DNA from: Mesorhizobium sp. B2-7-1 | GTDB lineage: Bacteria; Pseudomonadota; Alphaproteobacteria; Rhizobiales; Rhizobiaceae | DNA: 64,000 bases | NCBI RefSeq assembly: GCF_006440735.1 | Contig: NZ_VFUA01000015.1 | Span: 25,529 to 89,528, forward strand | Direction of reading: 5' to 3' | Part shown: piece after piece, positions 55,238 to 63,429 of the stretch | Layout of the letters: every line of letters starts with the position of its first letter | Numbering within the stretch: position 1 is the first letter of the stretch | Made by a program: the position numbers and the translations under genes | The notes under the pieces: generated by a model | What the model saw: the letters and a program-made list of their open reading frames with translations, nothing else | Database searches by the model: none | Told to the model about the DNA's origin: nothing

Positions 55238-56053
55238 ATGAAGATTCTGCCGCTTGCCATATGCCTCGCCGTCCTTGCCGGGGTGCCGCTCACGCGAGCA
55301 TCGGCCTCGGAGCCGGTCAACATGGAGCCTGAGCGGCAGGAACGCTGGAACCAGATCGCTCAGTATCTGTTCGGCGACCGCAAGGTCGAGCCGACCGAAA
55401 CGCTGATCAAGCTCGACGCGCCCAAGCGCGCGCAGGATGCTGCGCTCGTACCGATCACGCTGACGATGCCGGAGAAGAACGGGATCAAGTCGGTCTATCT
55501 GGTCATCGACGACAACCCGGCACCTTTCGCGGCCAAATTCACCTTCGGTCCTGCGGCGGATGCCGGGTCGGTGCAGTTGCGCGTGAGGATCGATACCTAC
55601 ACGAATGTCCACGCCGTGGCCGAGACCAAGGACGGCAGGCTCTTCGAGACGGCCGCCTTCGTGAAGGCCTCCGGCGGCTGCTCGGCGCCGGTTGCGGCGA
55701 GCGACGAAAAGGCCATGGCGGGCATGGGCGAGATGCGGATGAAATTCGCCGAGGGCGCCGCGGCAGGCAAGCCGGTAGAGGCGACACTCATGATCCGTCA
55801 TCCCAATTTCAACGGGATGCAGAAGAACCCGATAACACAATACTTCACGCCGCCACGCTACATTGACAAGATGTCGGTCTCCTCCGGCAATGCCAAGGTG
55901 TTCGACCTCGAAGCCGATATCTCGCTCTCCACCAATCCAGTCATCACTTTCTCCTTCGTCCAGAACGGGAGAGAGCCGCTGAAGGTCGTTGCTTCCGACA
56001 CCAAGGATGGCCATTGGGAGCAGGGCTTCGACATTCCGGCTGCGATGAACTGA
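55238..56053 (+). CDS. Quinoprotein dehydrogenase-associated SoxYZ-like carrier
   Basis: The 271-residue secreted protein (signal residues 1-24, ending RASASE) fuses a SoxY-like domain, with the carrier cysteine C148 in KASGGCSAP (as GGCSAP-type ends of SoxY), to a SoxZ-like domain (KPVEATLMIRHPNFNGM). In SoxY the GGCSAP-type cysteine carries the substrate. Here the family is associated with PQQ-dependent alcohol dehydrogenases rather than sulfur oxidation. It lies 18 bases after the metallohydrolase and 12 bases before the CxxCW-type gene. Function in the relay is inferred from family co-occurrence. Confidence 0.85.
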   Translation: MKILPLAICLAVLAGVPLTRASASEPVNMEPERQERWNQIAQYLFGDRKVEPTETLIKLDAPKRAQDAALVPITLTMPEKNGIKSVYLVIDDNPAPFAAKFTFGPAADAGSVQLRVRIDTYTNVHAVAETKDGRLFETAAFVKASGGCSAPVAASDEKAMAGMGEMRMKFAEGAAAGKPVEATLMIRHPNFNGMQKNPITQYFTPPRYIDKMSVSSGNAKVFDLEADISLSTNPVITFSFVQNGREPLKVVASDTKDGHWEQGFDIPAAMN

Positions 56054-56065
56054 TCGGGCCCGGCG

Positions 56066-56638
56066 ATGCGTTCCATTGTTGAAATTGCCAGGATGGCGGC
56101 CATCGTTGCCGTGGTGGCGCTCCTCCCTAATATGACCCGCGCCGATCCGGTCGCCGAGCCCAGCGGTTTGTGGAGCGGGCCGATGCATGGCGAGACGCCG
56201 GCGACGCTCTCAGGCGCAAGGGTGCTCGACCTCGCCGCCCTCGAGGCGCTGATGGCCAGGAAGCCGATCCTTCTCGATGTCGGTCCGGCCGACAGGAAGC
56301 CGGACGATTTCCCCAAGGACGGGCTCTGGCTTCCAACCCACCGTTCAATGCCAGGGGCGGTGTGGATGCCGGGCGCCGGAGCGGCGTCTCTCGGGGATGG
56401 GCAGGAGAAGATATTCTATGGCCGCATCGAGGCACTGACGCAGAAAGACAAGGCAAGGCCGATCGTGACCTTCTGCCGCCCGCAATGCTGGGGCAGTTGG
56501 AACGTCGGCAAGCGGCTGGTGATGAAAGGCTACACCAATGTCGGCTGGTTTCCCGCCGGCATAGATGGCTGGCAGGAGAAGCACGAGACCGCTGTGGTCA
56601 AGCCGGAGGCCGGTTGGAGCGCAGCCGCGCCCAAATAA
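56066..56638 (+). CDS. PQQ-dependent catabolism-associated Cys-Cys-Trp protein
   Basis: The 190-residue exported protein has a short signal (residues 1-26) and the rhodanese-like end VTFCRPQCWGSWNVGKRL, with C137, C141 and W142 forming the Cys-x3-Cys-Trp motif. This family accompanies PQQ-dependent dehydrogenases and the SoxYZ-like carrier. The C-terminal WNVGKR and GYTNVGWFPAGIDGWQ segments are typical rhodanese-fold. It is the last gene of the three-gene set; a tRNA gene follows on the other strand. No dehydrogenase gene is in the window. Confidence 0.85.
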   Translation: MRSIVEIARMAAIVAVVALLPNMTRADPVAEPSGLWSGPMHGETPATLSGARVLDLAALEALMARKPILLDVGPADRKPDDFPKDGLWLPTHRSMPGAVWMPGAGAASLGDGQEKIFYGRIEALTQKDKARPIVTFCRPQCWGSWNVGKRLVMKGYTNVGWFPAGIDGWQEKHETAVVKPEAGWSAAAPK

Positions 56639-56662
56639 GAGGCGCAAATCCTGCCCGCCAGC

Positions 56663-56736
56663 TGGAGCGGGTAGCGGGAATCGAACCCGCGCGTTCAGCT
56701 TGGGAAGCTGACAGGCTACCATTACATCATACCCGC
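56663..56736 (-). tRNA. tRNA-Gly (anticodon CCC)
   Basis: On the reverse strand a complete cloverleaf is visible: acceptor gcgggta paired with tacccgc, anticodon stem tcagc/gctga with loop ttcccaa (anticodon CCC), T arm gcggg-ttcgatt-cccgc, discriminator T and encoded CCA. It reads GGG codons. It ends next to the quinoprotein-relay genes, a place where integrases often insert, but no integrase is seen here. Confidence 0.95.
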
Positions 56737-56872
56737 GCGAGCCCTCGTTACCATGATGGCGCCGCCTCAAGCAATCGGCAAAGCGAAGCCGGCGGCTCCA
56801 TTGCTTGATGCCTTTCCGCGGAATGCGTATCTCTGGTATCGCGCTGCCGAATCGGGCGGCTCGAACCGGAGA

Positions 56873-57142
56873 ATGGCCTTGTCCGCACTGACGCGCTTTC
56901 TTGGCGACACGCCGCTGAGGGTGCTCCTGAAGCTGCTCGTGGTCTCTTTCCTCGTCGGCCTCGTCATGCATGCCTTCGGCTGGTCGCCGATGGATGTCTT
57001 CTATGGCATCCGCCAGTTCTTCGTCGATTTGTGGAATCTCGGCTTCCATGCCATCGACCGCTTCCTGGGTTATATCCTGCTCGGCGCGGCGATCGTGGTG
57101 CCGGTGTTCATCCTGCTCAGGATCGCCAACTATAGGAAATAG
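56873..57142 (+). CDS. DUF6460-family small membrane protein
   Basis: The 89-residue protein has one or two hydrophobic segments (LRVLLKLLVVSFLVGLVMHAF, YILLGAAIVVPVFILLRI) around LGDTPLRV and GYILL, the pattern of DUF6460 proteins common in Rhizobiales. The function is unknown. I use the ATG at 56873 (MALSALTRFLGD); the frame extends 40 codons further upstream without a start signal. It converges on the histone-deacetylase-like gene, 12 bases apart. Confidence 0.75.
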   Translation: MALSALTRFLGDTPLRVLLKLLVVSFLVGLVMHAFGWSPMDVFYGIRQFFVDLWNLGFHAIDRFLGYILLGAAIVVPVFILLRIANYRK

Positions 57143-57154
57143 CTCAGCCTGGCA

Positions 57155-58057
57155 TCACGCATATCGGGAGGCGATCTCGAACAATATGGCGTGGCGTGCG
57201 GCCAGTGCCGGCACGTCGGTCGAGTAGCCGCCGCCGATGACGCCGCACAGCGGCACGCCGCGCTTGCGGAAATGGCCGATGACCATGTCTTCGCGGGCGC
57301 GGAGGCCGTCGTCGCTCAGCGCCAGCCGGCCCAGCCTGTCCTCGGCATGGACATCCACGCCCGCATTGTAGAAGACGGTGTCCCAGCGCCTTTGCCCGGA
57401 CAATTCCGGCAGGATGGCGGCGAGCCGCTCGAGATAGGCGCCGTCGCCGGCGCCGTCCGGCAAGGCGACGTCGAGGTCGGAGGCGATCTTGCGCACCGGA
57501 TAGTTGCGCTCGCCATGCATGGAAAAGGTGAAGACGCGGGGCTCGTCCTTCAGAATGTCGGCGGTGCCGTCGCCCTGATGCACGTCGAGATCGACGACCA
57601 AAACATTCTCGACGGCGCCTTCGGCCAGCAGCGCCAGCGCGGCGACGGCGACATCGTTGAAGGTGCAGAAGCCGGCGCCTTGCGCGCGCCGTGCATGATG
57701 GCTGCCGCCGGCCGCGTTGCAGGCAATGCCATGCTTCAGCGCCAGCCTGGCGGCCAGCACCGTGCCGGCGGTGGCGAGTTGCGCCCTGAGCGACACGCGC
57801 GGACCGACCGGAAAGCCGATCTCGCGCTCTATCTTCTCCGGCACCCGGCAGGCGATCACCTGGTCGACATAGTCGGCCGCATGCGCAAGCTTCAGCCGTG
57901 CGGCAGGTCCTGGTTCGGGCATAGAGAGCGCTCCGGGCATGGCCAGCCCGCGCGTATGCAAAGCCTCCATCAACAGCGGATATTTGCTCATCGGAAAGCG
58001 ATGGTTGACGGCGAAGCCGGCGTCATAGTCGGGATGATGGACGATCTGCAGCGGCAT
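57155..58057 (-). CDS. Histone deacetylase superfamily protein
   Basis: The 300-residue enzyme has the class II-type deacetylase motifs: H120-H121 (GGSHHARRAQGAGF), the zinc ligands D158 and H160 in DLDVHQGDGTAD, and GGGYSTD near the C-terminus. Bacterial members act on acetylpolyamines or acetoin-related substrates in the cytoplasm; which one is not clear. The ATG at 58055-58057 (MPLQIVHHPDY) begins the conserved fold; the frame extends upstream through the repeat at 58082. It is followed, divergently, by a MATE pump gene. Confidence 0.88.
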   Translation of the reverse strand: MPLQIVHHPDYDAGFAVNHRFPMSKYPLLMEALHTRGLAMPGALSMPEPGPAARLKLAHAADYVDQVIACRVPEKIEREIGFPVGPRVSLRAQLATAGTVLAARLALKHGIACNAAGGSHHARRAQGAGFCTFNDVAVAALALLAEGAVENVLVVDLDVHQGDGTADILKDEPRVFTFSMHGERNYPVRKIASDLDVALPDGAGDGAYLERLAAILPELSGQRRWDTVFYNAGVDVHAEDRLGRLALSDDGLRAREDMVIGHFRKRGVPLCGVIGGGYSTDVPALAARHAILFEIASRYA

Positions 58058-58081
58058 GGATCGGAAGGCCTGCGCCAGCCT

Positions 58082-58130
58082 GGAGCAATTCCAGGAAAAG
58101 TGTGAAACGGCTTCCGCCCGGAATTGCGTA
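58082..58130. repeat. Mesorhizobium-type intergenic palindromic repeat, copy 5 (half)
   Basis: The first half of the element (ggagcaattccaggaaaagt to cccggaattgcg) lies 25 bases upstream of the deacetylase-like gene, between it and the MATE gene. The second half is absent. Confidence 0.75.
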
Positions 58131-58236
58131 GGACCAGCAGAAAATTCGGTTGGCAGTCCGGCGGATGGTGGTTGCGTGAGGCCTGCAAACTGGGGCACAT
58201 CGTGTCCTCGATCAAGCCGCAATCAGCCAGGCAGCA

Positions 58237-59568
58237 ATGGACGCAACCCAAGCCAACGCCAGGTCCTTCGCCGTCACCAACCGCTCGGTGCTGGCGATTG
58301 CCGTGCCGATGACGCTTGCCTATCTGACGACGCCGCTGCTCGGCATCGTCGACACGGCGGTGGTCGGCCAGTTCGGCGACGCGGCCTTGCTTGGCGGCCT
58401 GGCGGCGGGATCGCTGGTCTTCGACGTCGTCTTCACCACGTTCAACTTCCTGCGCTCCGGCACCACCGGCCTCGTCGCCCAGGCGTTCGGTCGGGGCGAT
58501 CCGTTGGAGGAACAGTCGGTGCTGTGGCGCGCCGTGCTGATCGCGGTCGTCGCGGGCGTCATGCTTGCAGCCCTTTCGCCGCTCTTCGCCGTCGCCGGCC
58601 AATGGTTCATGGGCGCCGAGCCGCGCGTCAGTGCGGCGATGTCGGTCTATATCCGCATCAGACTGCTCGCCGCGCCCTTCTCGCTGATCAACTACGCCAT
58701 ATTGGGCTACGTGCTGGGCCGCGGCGAGGGTGGGATCGGGCTGATGCTGCAGGCCGTGCTCAACGGCATCAACATCGTGCTCTGCTTCCTGCTCGGCCTC
58801 GAGCTCGGCTGGGGCGTTGCGGGCGTCGCCTGGGCGACCGTCACCGGCGAGTTCCTCGCCATGCTGCTCGGCTTGGCAATAGTGCTCAACCGCTTCCGCA
58901 AGCTGGAACGGCCGTCGCGCCGTCGCGTCCTCGACCTGCAGGCCTACCGGCGCATGCTGTCGCTCAACCGCGACATCATGATCCGTTCCTTCTCGCTGCT
59001 TGCCGCCTTCGCGCTGTTCACAAGGCAGGGCGCGCAGTTCGGCACGGTGACGCTCGCCGCCAACGCCGTGTTGATGAATTTCTTCCTCATCGCCGGCTAT
59101 TTCCTCGACGGTTTCGCCACCGCCGCCGAGCAGCTGGCCGGCCGCGCCATCGGCGCGCATGCGCCGGCCCCGTTCCGGCAGGCCGTGCGGCTGACGTTGA
59201 TCTGGGGCTTTGGCCTAGCCGGTATCGCCACGCTCATCCTGCTAACCGCCGGTGCGAAACTGGTCGCGCTTGTGACGACCTCGATGGATGTTCGCGCGGT
59301 CGCCGACACCTACCTGCCCTGGGCGGCCTTCACGGCGCTGAGCGGCGTGCTCGCCTTCCAGATGGATGGCGTCTTCATCGGCGCCACCTGGTCGCGCGAC
59401 ATGCGCAACATGATGCTGTTGTCGTTCCTCGCCTTCAGCGCCGCGCTCATCACCCTGGCGCCCGCCTTCGGCAACAACGGCCTGTGGGCATCGCTGCACG
59501 TCTTCCTGCTGGTGCGCGGAGTGAGCTTACTTGCGGTGCTGAGGCTCAGGCTACGCACGGCATTTTAG
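58237..59568 (+). CDS. MATE-family efflux transporter (DinF-like)
   Basis: The 443-residue protein has twelve membrane segments and the N-terminal signature VLAIAVPMTLAYLTTPLLGIVDTAVVG typical of DinF-type MATE transporters. They export organic cations or drugs in exchange for Na+ or H+. The ATG at 58237 (MDATQANARSF) gives a full first helix. It is divergent from the histone-deacetylase-like gene and converges on the cysteine-synthase-like gene. Substrate unknown. Confidence 0.9.
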   Translation: MDATQANARSFAVTNRSVLAIAVPMTLAYLTTPLLGIVDTAVVGQFGDAALLGGLAAGSLVFDVVFTTFNFLRSGTTGLVAQAFGRGDPLEEQSVLWRAVLIAVVAGVMLAALSPLFAVAGQWFMGAEPRVSAAMSVYIRIRLLAAPFSLINYAILGYVLGRGEGGIGLMLQAVLNGINIVLCFLLGLELGWGVAGVAWATVTGEFLAMLLGLAIVLNRFRKLERPSRRRVLDLQAYRRMLSLNRDIMIRSFSLLAAFALFTRQGAQFGTVTLAANAVLMNFFLIAGYFLDGFATAAEQLAGRAIGAHAPAPFRQAVRLTLIWGFGLAGIATLILLTAGAKLVALVTTSMDVRAVADTYLPWAAFTALSGVLAFQMDGVFIGATWSRDMRNMMLLSFLAFSAALITLAPAFGNNGLWASLHVFLLVRGVSLLAVLRLRLRTAF

Positions 59569-59596
59569 CGCTGGATACGTGCGTCTGAGGCGTTTC

Positions 59597-60559
59597 TCAA
59601 CTCCAGAGGTCGGTCGAGAGGTATTTCAGCCCGGAGTCGCAAATCACGACAGCGATCGTCTTGCCTGATTGATCGCCCTTTAGCAAACGCAGCGCGGCGC
59701 CCACATTCGCCCCGGAGGAGAAGCCGCCGAAGATACCTTCGCTGCGCGCGAGCAACCGCGTCGCCTCGCGTGCCTCGTCGCCGGAAACCTGAAGATAGCC
59801 ATCGACGGGCGTATTGTTCAGGAATGCCAGGTCCGGCACGGCGTAGCCGCCGCCTTGAATGGGGTGTTCGGGTCGGGTAACCGTCTCTCCCGCTGCTGCC
59901 GCGGCGCCCTGAGGCTCGACGATGAAGCACTTGACCAGGGGATTGCGTTCCTTGAGTGCCCTCGCCACCCCGGCATATGTGCCGCCCGAGCCGATGAAGT
60001 CGACGAATGCGTCGACCGCGCCACGGCTGGCGTCCCAGATTTCCGGTCCGGTCCCGTGATAATGCGCGAGCCAGTTCCCGTCGCGATGGAACTGGTCGGC
60101 GCGGTAGGCGCCTCGTTCCGCCGCCACCGCTTTGGCGGCCTGCTCGACGAGCGCCAGATCGCCACCCGAGACCTGCCCCGGCACCGACCCAGGCAACTGG
60201 TCCACGAGGATCACTTCCGCGCCGAGCGCCGTCATCATGCGGGCGCGCTCCTCGGAGTTGCCTTTCGACATCACCGCGACGAAAGGGTAACCCCTGACGG
60301 CGCAGATGATCGCGAGCCCCGTGCCCATGTTTCCGGAGGTAAGTTCGACCACCGTTTGCCCCGGTTTGATGGCGCCGGATCGTTCGGCTTCCTCGATTAT
60401 TCCAAGCGCCGCACGGTCCTTCTTGGAAAAGCCCGGATTGAGATATTCCAGCTTGGCGAGGATTGCTCCGTCGACGCCTGCCTGCGCCGTCAGCCTGTCG
60501 AGCCGGACCAACGGCGTTCCGCCGATCGAGTCCACGACGGAGCTCAGAATCTCGGCCAT
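59597..60559 (-). CDS. PLP-dependent cysteine synthase family protein
   Basis: The 320-residue protein has the cysteine-synthase fold: PLP lysine K47 in NPGFSKKDR (consensus NPxxSxKDR) and the phosphate-binding TSGNMGTG at 74-81. The TSGNMG and C-terminal GGFSSGANVGA motifs are those of O-acetylserine sulfhydrylase-like and cystathionine beta-synthase-like enzymes. The family includes CysK, CysM and other enzymes, so the exact reaction is open. The ATG is at 60557-60559. It is next to pyrD with 30 bases between and has its own orientation group with pyrD and DUF952. Confidence 0.86.
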   Translation of the reverse strand: MAEILSSVVDSIGGTPLVRLDRLTAQAGVDGAILAKLEYLNPGFSKKDRAALGIIEEAERSGAIKPGQTVVELTSGNMGTGLAIICAVRGYPFVAVMSKGNSEERARMMTALGAEVILVDQLPGSVPGQVSGGDLALVEQAAKAVAAERGAYRADQFHRDGNWLAHYHGTGPEIWDASRGAVDAFVDFIGSGGTYAGVARALKERNPLVKCFIVEPQGAAAAAGETVTRPEHPIQGGGYAVPDLAFLNNTPVDGYLQVSGDEAREATRLLARSEGIFGGFSSGANVGAALRLLKGDQSGKTIAVVICDSGLKYLSTDLWS

Positions 60560-60589
60560 CGTCTGTCCTCCTGATTCGGTGGGAACGCG

Positions 60590-61684
60590 TCAGAGCCGTT
60601 CGGACCAGCTTGCGCAGCCGGTGTCGCGCAGCTCTCCGATGGATTTGAGGCGCTCTCTCTCCGCGAAGCGCGCCATGCCGGCAACGATGCGCCCGGGCAG
60701 CGCCGGTCCGGCATAGATCATGCCGGTGTAGAGCTGGACGAGGTCGGCGCCGGCGCGGATTTTCTCCAGCGCCGCCTCGGTGGAGTCGATGCCGCCGACG
60801 CCAATGATGGCTATGTTCGGGCCGAGCAGCTTGCGCATCCTGGCGAGCACTGCCGTCGAGCGCTCGAACAGCGGCTTGCCCGAAAGGCCGCCAGCCTCGC
60901 TGGCCACGGTCGTGCTTCGCAATCCGGTCCGCGCAAGCGTCGTGTTGGAGACGATGACGCCGTCGATCTTTTTCTCGATGACCTCGGCCGCGATATCTTC
61001 CAGCTCCGCCTCGACGAGGTCCGGCGCGATCTTGAGGAAGACCGGCGGCTGCGCCGAAGCGGCCGTGCGCGCGGCCATCACCCGCGACAGCAATTCGCCG
61101 AGCTGCTCGCGCGCCTGCATGTTGCGCAGACCCGGCGTGTTGGGCGAGGATATGTTGACGGTCAGATAGCTCGCATAAGGCGCAAAGCGGGCGACGCCGC
61201 GCTCATAGTCGGCGATGCGGTCGGCGCTGTCCTTGTTGGCGCCGATGTTGACGCCGACGATGCCCGGTCGCCCCTTGCGCGCGGCAAGCCGCTTTTCCGC
61301 GGCCGCGTGGCCCTCATTGTTGAAGCCCAGCCGGTTGATCACCGCTTCGTCCGCCGTCAGCCGGAAGATGCGCGGCTTCGAATTGCCGGATTGCGGCAGC
61401 GGCGTGATGGTGCCGACCTCGGCAAAGCCGAAGCCAAGCCCGAGCAGCGCGTCCGGCACCTCCGCGTTTTTGTCGTAGCCGGCGGCCATGCCGAGCGGAT
61501 TGGGGAATTCGAGGCCGCAAAGGTTGAGCTTCAGCCGCGCGTCATGCGTCGGCAGCCGCGCATCGCGCGGCGCCGTCGCGCCGACCGGCAGCCCGCAGCG
61601 CAAGGCCGCGATCGATAGGCCATGCGCGGTTTCCGGATCGAAGGAGAAAAGCAGCTTTTGGCCGATCCGGTCGAGCACGCTCAT
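60590..61684 (-). CDS. pyrD: Dihydroorotate dehydrogenase (quinone), class 2
   Basis: The 364-residue membrane-associated FMN enzyme oxidises dihydroorotate in pyrimidine synthesis, passing electrons to quinone. It shows GLEFPNPLGMAAGYDKNAEV, the N-terminal class 2 helix (VLDRIGQKLLFSFDPETAHG), and FLKIAPDL and GVIVSNTT with the catalytic Ser region NISSPNTPGLR. The ATG at 61682-61684 overlaps the DUF952 stop by four bases; the frame extends upstream through that gene. It is in an operon with the DUF952 gene and probably the cysteine-synthase-like gene. Confidence 0.94.
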   Translation of the reverse strand: MSVLDRIGQKLLFSFDPETAHGLSIAALRCGLPVGATAPRDARLPTHDARLKLNLCGLEFPNPLGMAAGYDKNAEVPDALLGLGFGFAEVGTITPLPQSGNSKPRIFRLTADEAVINRLGFNNEGHAAAEKRLAARKGRPGIVGVNIGANKDSADRIADYERGVARFAPYASYLTVNISSPNTPGLRNMQAREQLGELLSRVMAARTAASAQPPVFLKIAPDLVEAELEDIAAEVIEKKIDGVIVSNTTLARTGLRSTTVASEAGGLSGKPLFERSTAVLARMRKLLGPNIAIIGVGGIDSTEAALEKIRAGADLVQLYTGMIYAGPALPGRIVAGMARFAERERLKSIGELRDTGCASWSERL

Positions 61685-62028
61685 TCGCCCTCCAACGCCG
61701 GGAATTCGTGACCGTTGGCGCCGAGCGGCAGCGGCTTCGCCCACAGGACCGCATCGAGAGCGAGCGGGGCGTAGAGATGCGGGAACAGGGCGCCGCCGCG
61801 CGACACCTCGTATTTCAGCGCATCGCCTAGCTTCGCCCCGTCGATCGCGATCAGCAGCAGGTCCGTCTGCCCGGCGAAATGCTTGGCCGCCGTCTCGCGC
61901 GCTTGCGCGGCGGTGGAGAAATGGATGAAACCGTCGGCGATGTCGATCGGCGCGCCGGTGAAGCGCCCGCTCGTCTCGGCTTCGCGCCAAAGCGCCTCGG
62001 GGGCGATCTTGTAGATAATCTGAGACAT
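61681..62028 (-). CDS. DUF952-domain protein
   Basis: The 115-residue protein matches the DUF952 fold: IYKIAPEALWREAETSGRFTGAPIDIADGFIHFSTAAQ, ending near YAPLALDAVLWAKPL. The family is uncharacterised; it is often found next to pyrD in rhizobia. The stop overlaps the pyrD start by four bases, so the two are translationally coupled. The ATG is at 62026-62028. The coupling suggests a small helper role, but this is a guess. Confidence 0.85.
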   Translation of the reverse strand: MSQIIYKIAPEALWREAETSGRFTGAPIDIADGFIHFSTAAQARETAAKHFAGQTDLLLIAIDGAKLGDALKYEVSRGGALFPHLYAPLALDAVLWAKPLPLGANGHEFPALEGE

Positions 62029-62139
62029 TGTCGCGCTATAGTCCGAACCGAAGGTGCGGGGAAGGCGTGAAGCTCGACTCTTCCCCATTTCCGGCGCAAA
62101 CCTGTGATAGCCCGCCTTCACTGGCTCATGGAGGACAAT

Positions 62140-62574
62140 ATGCGTCTGCAGCACATCCTGATCCCCGCGGCGCTTTGCTCGCTGGTTGCCGCTTCCGCCT
62201 ATTCCGAAGAGACCGACCGCTACCGGCTGGAAAAGTCGGCCGACGGCTATGTCCGCATGGACACCCAGACCGGCGCCATGTCGATCTGCGAGGAACGCTC
62301 CGGCCAGCTCGTCTGCAAGATGGCCGCCGACGAGCGGGCCGCCTACCAGGACGAGATCGACCGGCTGGACAGTTCGGTCAAGGCGCTCGACGCGCGCGTC
62401 GCCAAGCTCGAGAATTCGCTCTCGGCCCGGCTGGAATCGCAACTGCCCAGCCAAGAGGATTTCAACAAGACGATGGGCTACATGGAGCAGTTCTTCCGGA
62501 CCTTCAAGGACATCGTCAAGGACATGGACAAGGAAGACGGCGACGGCGGCGCCAAGTTGAACCAGAAGACCTGA
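62140..62574 (+). CDS. Secreted coiled-coil hypothetical protein
   Basis: The 144-residue protein has a signal peptide (LQHILIPAALCSLVAASAYSEE), a short domain with two cysteines (MSICEERSGQLVCKMAADE) and a coiled-coil helix (EIDRLDSSVKALDARVAKLENSL) before a charged tail. I do not recognise a function. The ATG at 62140 follows ggaggac closely; the longer frame starts 36 bases upstream. It should act in the periplasm, perhaps as an assembly or envelope protein, which is not supported beyond the signal. Confidence 0.72.
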   Translation: MRLQHILIPAALCSLVAASAYSEETDRYRLEKSADGYVRMDTQTGAMSICEERSGQLVCKMAADERAAYQDEIDRLDSSVKALDARVAKLENSLSARLESQLPSQEDFNKTMGYMEQFFRTFKDIVKDMDKEDGDGGAKLNQKT

Positions 62575-62585
62575 ACCGGCGCGCG

Positions 62586-62640
62586 ATTTCAGAAAAAGTG
62601 CGCGGGGGTTTTCCGTCTGGAATTGCGCAAAACAAGAGCC
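62586..62640. repeat. Mesorhizobium-type intergenic palindromic repeat, copy 6 (diverged)
   Basis: A diverged copy (tttcagaaaaagtgcg, then ggttttccgtctggaattgc) lies 12 bases after the secreted coiled-coil gene. The central segment is recognisable and the ends are not. Confidence 0.65.
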
Positions 62641-62760
62641 GAACCGTTGGGGAAAACCTTTCGCGCGGCCTTTGCCGCTTGAAAACGCGCCACGCCGCCG
62701 CATAATCATTCCGGTCCCCGCAAGAAGCACACAATGATGATGGGATCGGGGGAGGAATAT

Positions 62761-63420
62761 TTGCCGTCGGGCCACACCTTCGTCATTGCCGACGACCATC
62801 CGCTTTTTCGCGGCGCGCTGAAGGAGGCGCTGGCCGGCATCGGCGACGTTGCCGCCATCCACGAGGCCGGCGATTTCGAAAGCGCCAAGGCGCTGGTCCT
62901 GGCCAATGAAGAGATCGACATGGTGCTGCTCGACCTGTCGATGCCGGGCGCCAGCGGCCTCTCCGGCCTGATCTCGCTGCGCGGCATTCATCCGGCGGTG
63001 CCGCTGGTGGTGGTGTCGGCGCATGACGATCCCGTCACCATCCGCCGCGCGCTCGATCTCGGCGCCTCCGGCTTCATCTCCAAATCGGCGAGCATGGAAG
63101 AGATCCGTGGTGCCGTGCAGGCGGTGCTTGCCGGCGATATCGCAGCACCTTCCGGCATCGAGCTCGGCGTCGAGCGCGATCCGGAAATCTCCGACCTGAT
63201 CAAGCGCTTGCAGGCGCTGACGCCGCAGCAGACGCGCGTGCTCGGCATGCTGGCCGAAGGCCTGCTCAACAAGCAGATCGCCTATGAGCTCGGCGTCTCC
63301 GAGGCGACCATCAAGGCGCATGTCTCTGCCGTCCTGCAGAAGCTCGGCGTCGACAGCCGCACCCAGGCGGTCATCCAGCTGTCGAGGATCGGCGGCGACC
63401 CGCTGCAGCCGGTCGGCTGA
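62761..63420 (+). CDS. NarL/FixJ-type two-component response regulator
   Basis: The 219-residue protein has a receiver domain (VIADDHPLFRGALKEAL; phosphate acceptor D58 in LLDLSMPG; VVVSAHDDP) and a LuxR helix-turn-helix (QQTRVLGMLAEGLLNKQIAYELGVSEATIKAHVSAVLQKLGV). It acts as a phosphorylation-dependent transcription factor. I chose TTG at 62761, with GGAGG five bases before it; ATGs at 62734 and 62737 have no comparable site. No sensor kinase gene is adjacent, so the partner is elsewhere. Confidence 0.88.
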   Translation: MPSGHTFVIADDHPLFRGALKEALAGIGDVAAIHEAGDFESAKALVLANEEIDMVLLDLSMPGASGLSGLISLRGIHPAVPLVVVSAHDDPVTIRRALDLGASGFISKSASMEEIRGAVQAVLAGDIAAPSGIELGVERDPEISDLIKRLQALTPQQTRVLGMLAEGLLNKQIAYELGVSEATIKAHVSAVLQKLGVDSRTQAVIQLSRIGGDPLQPVG

Positions 63421-63429
63421 CCATCCGGT

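Noticed and set aside
54308..56188. Long minus-strand frame of 626 codons across the quinoprotein relay genes
   Set aside because: It covers three real plus-strand genes with signals and motifs; it has none of its own.
56663..56736. tRNA-Gly considered as an integration site of a genomic island
   Set aside because: No integrase, no repeated tRNA end and no foreign-looking genes are next to it.
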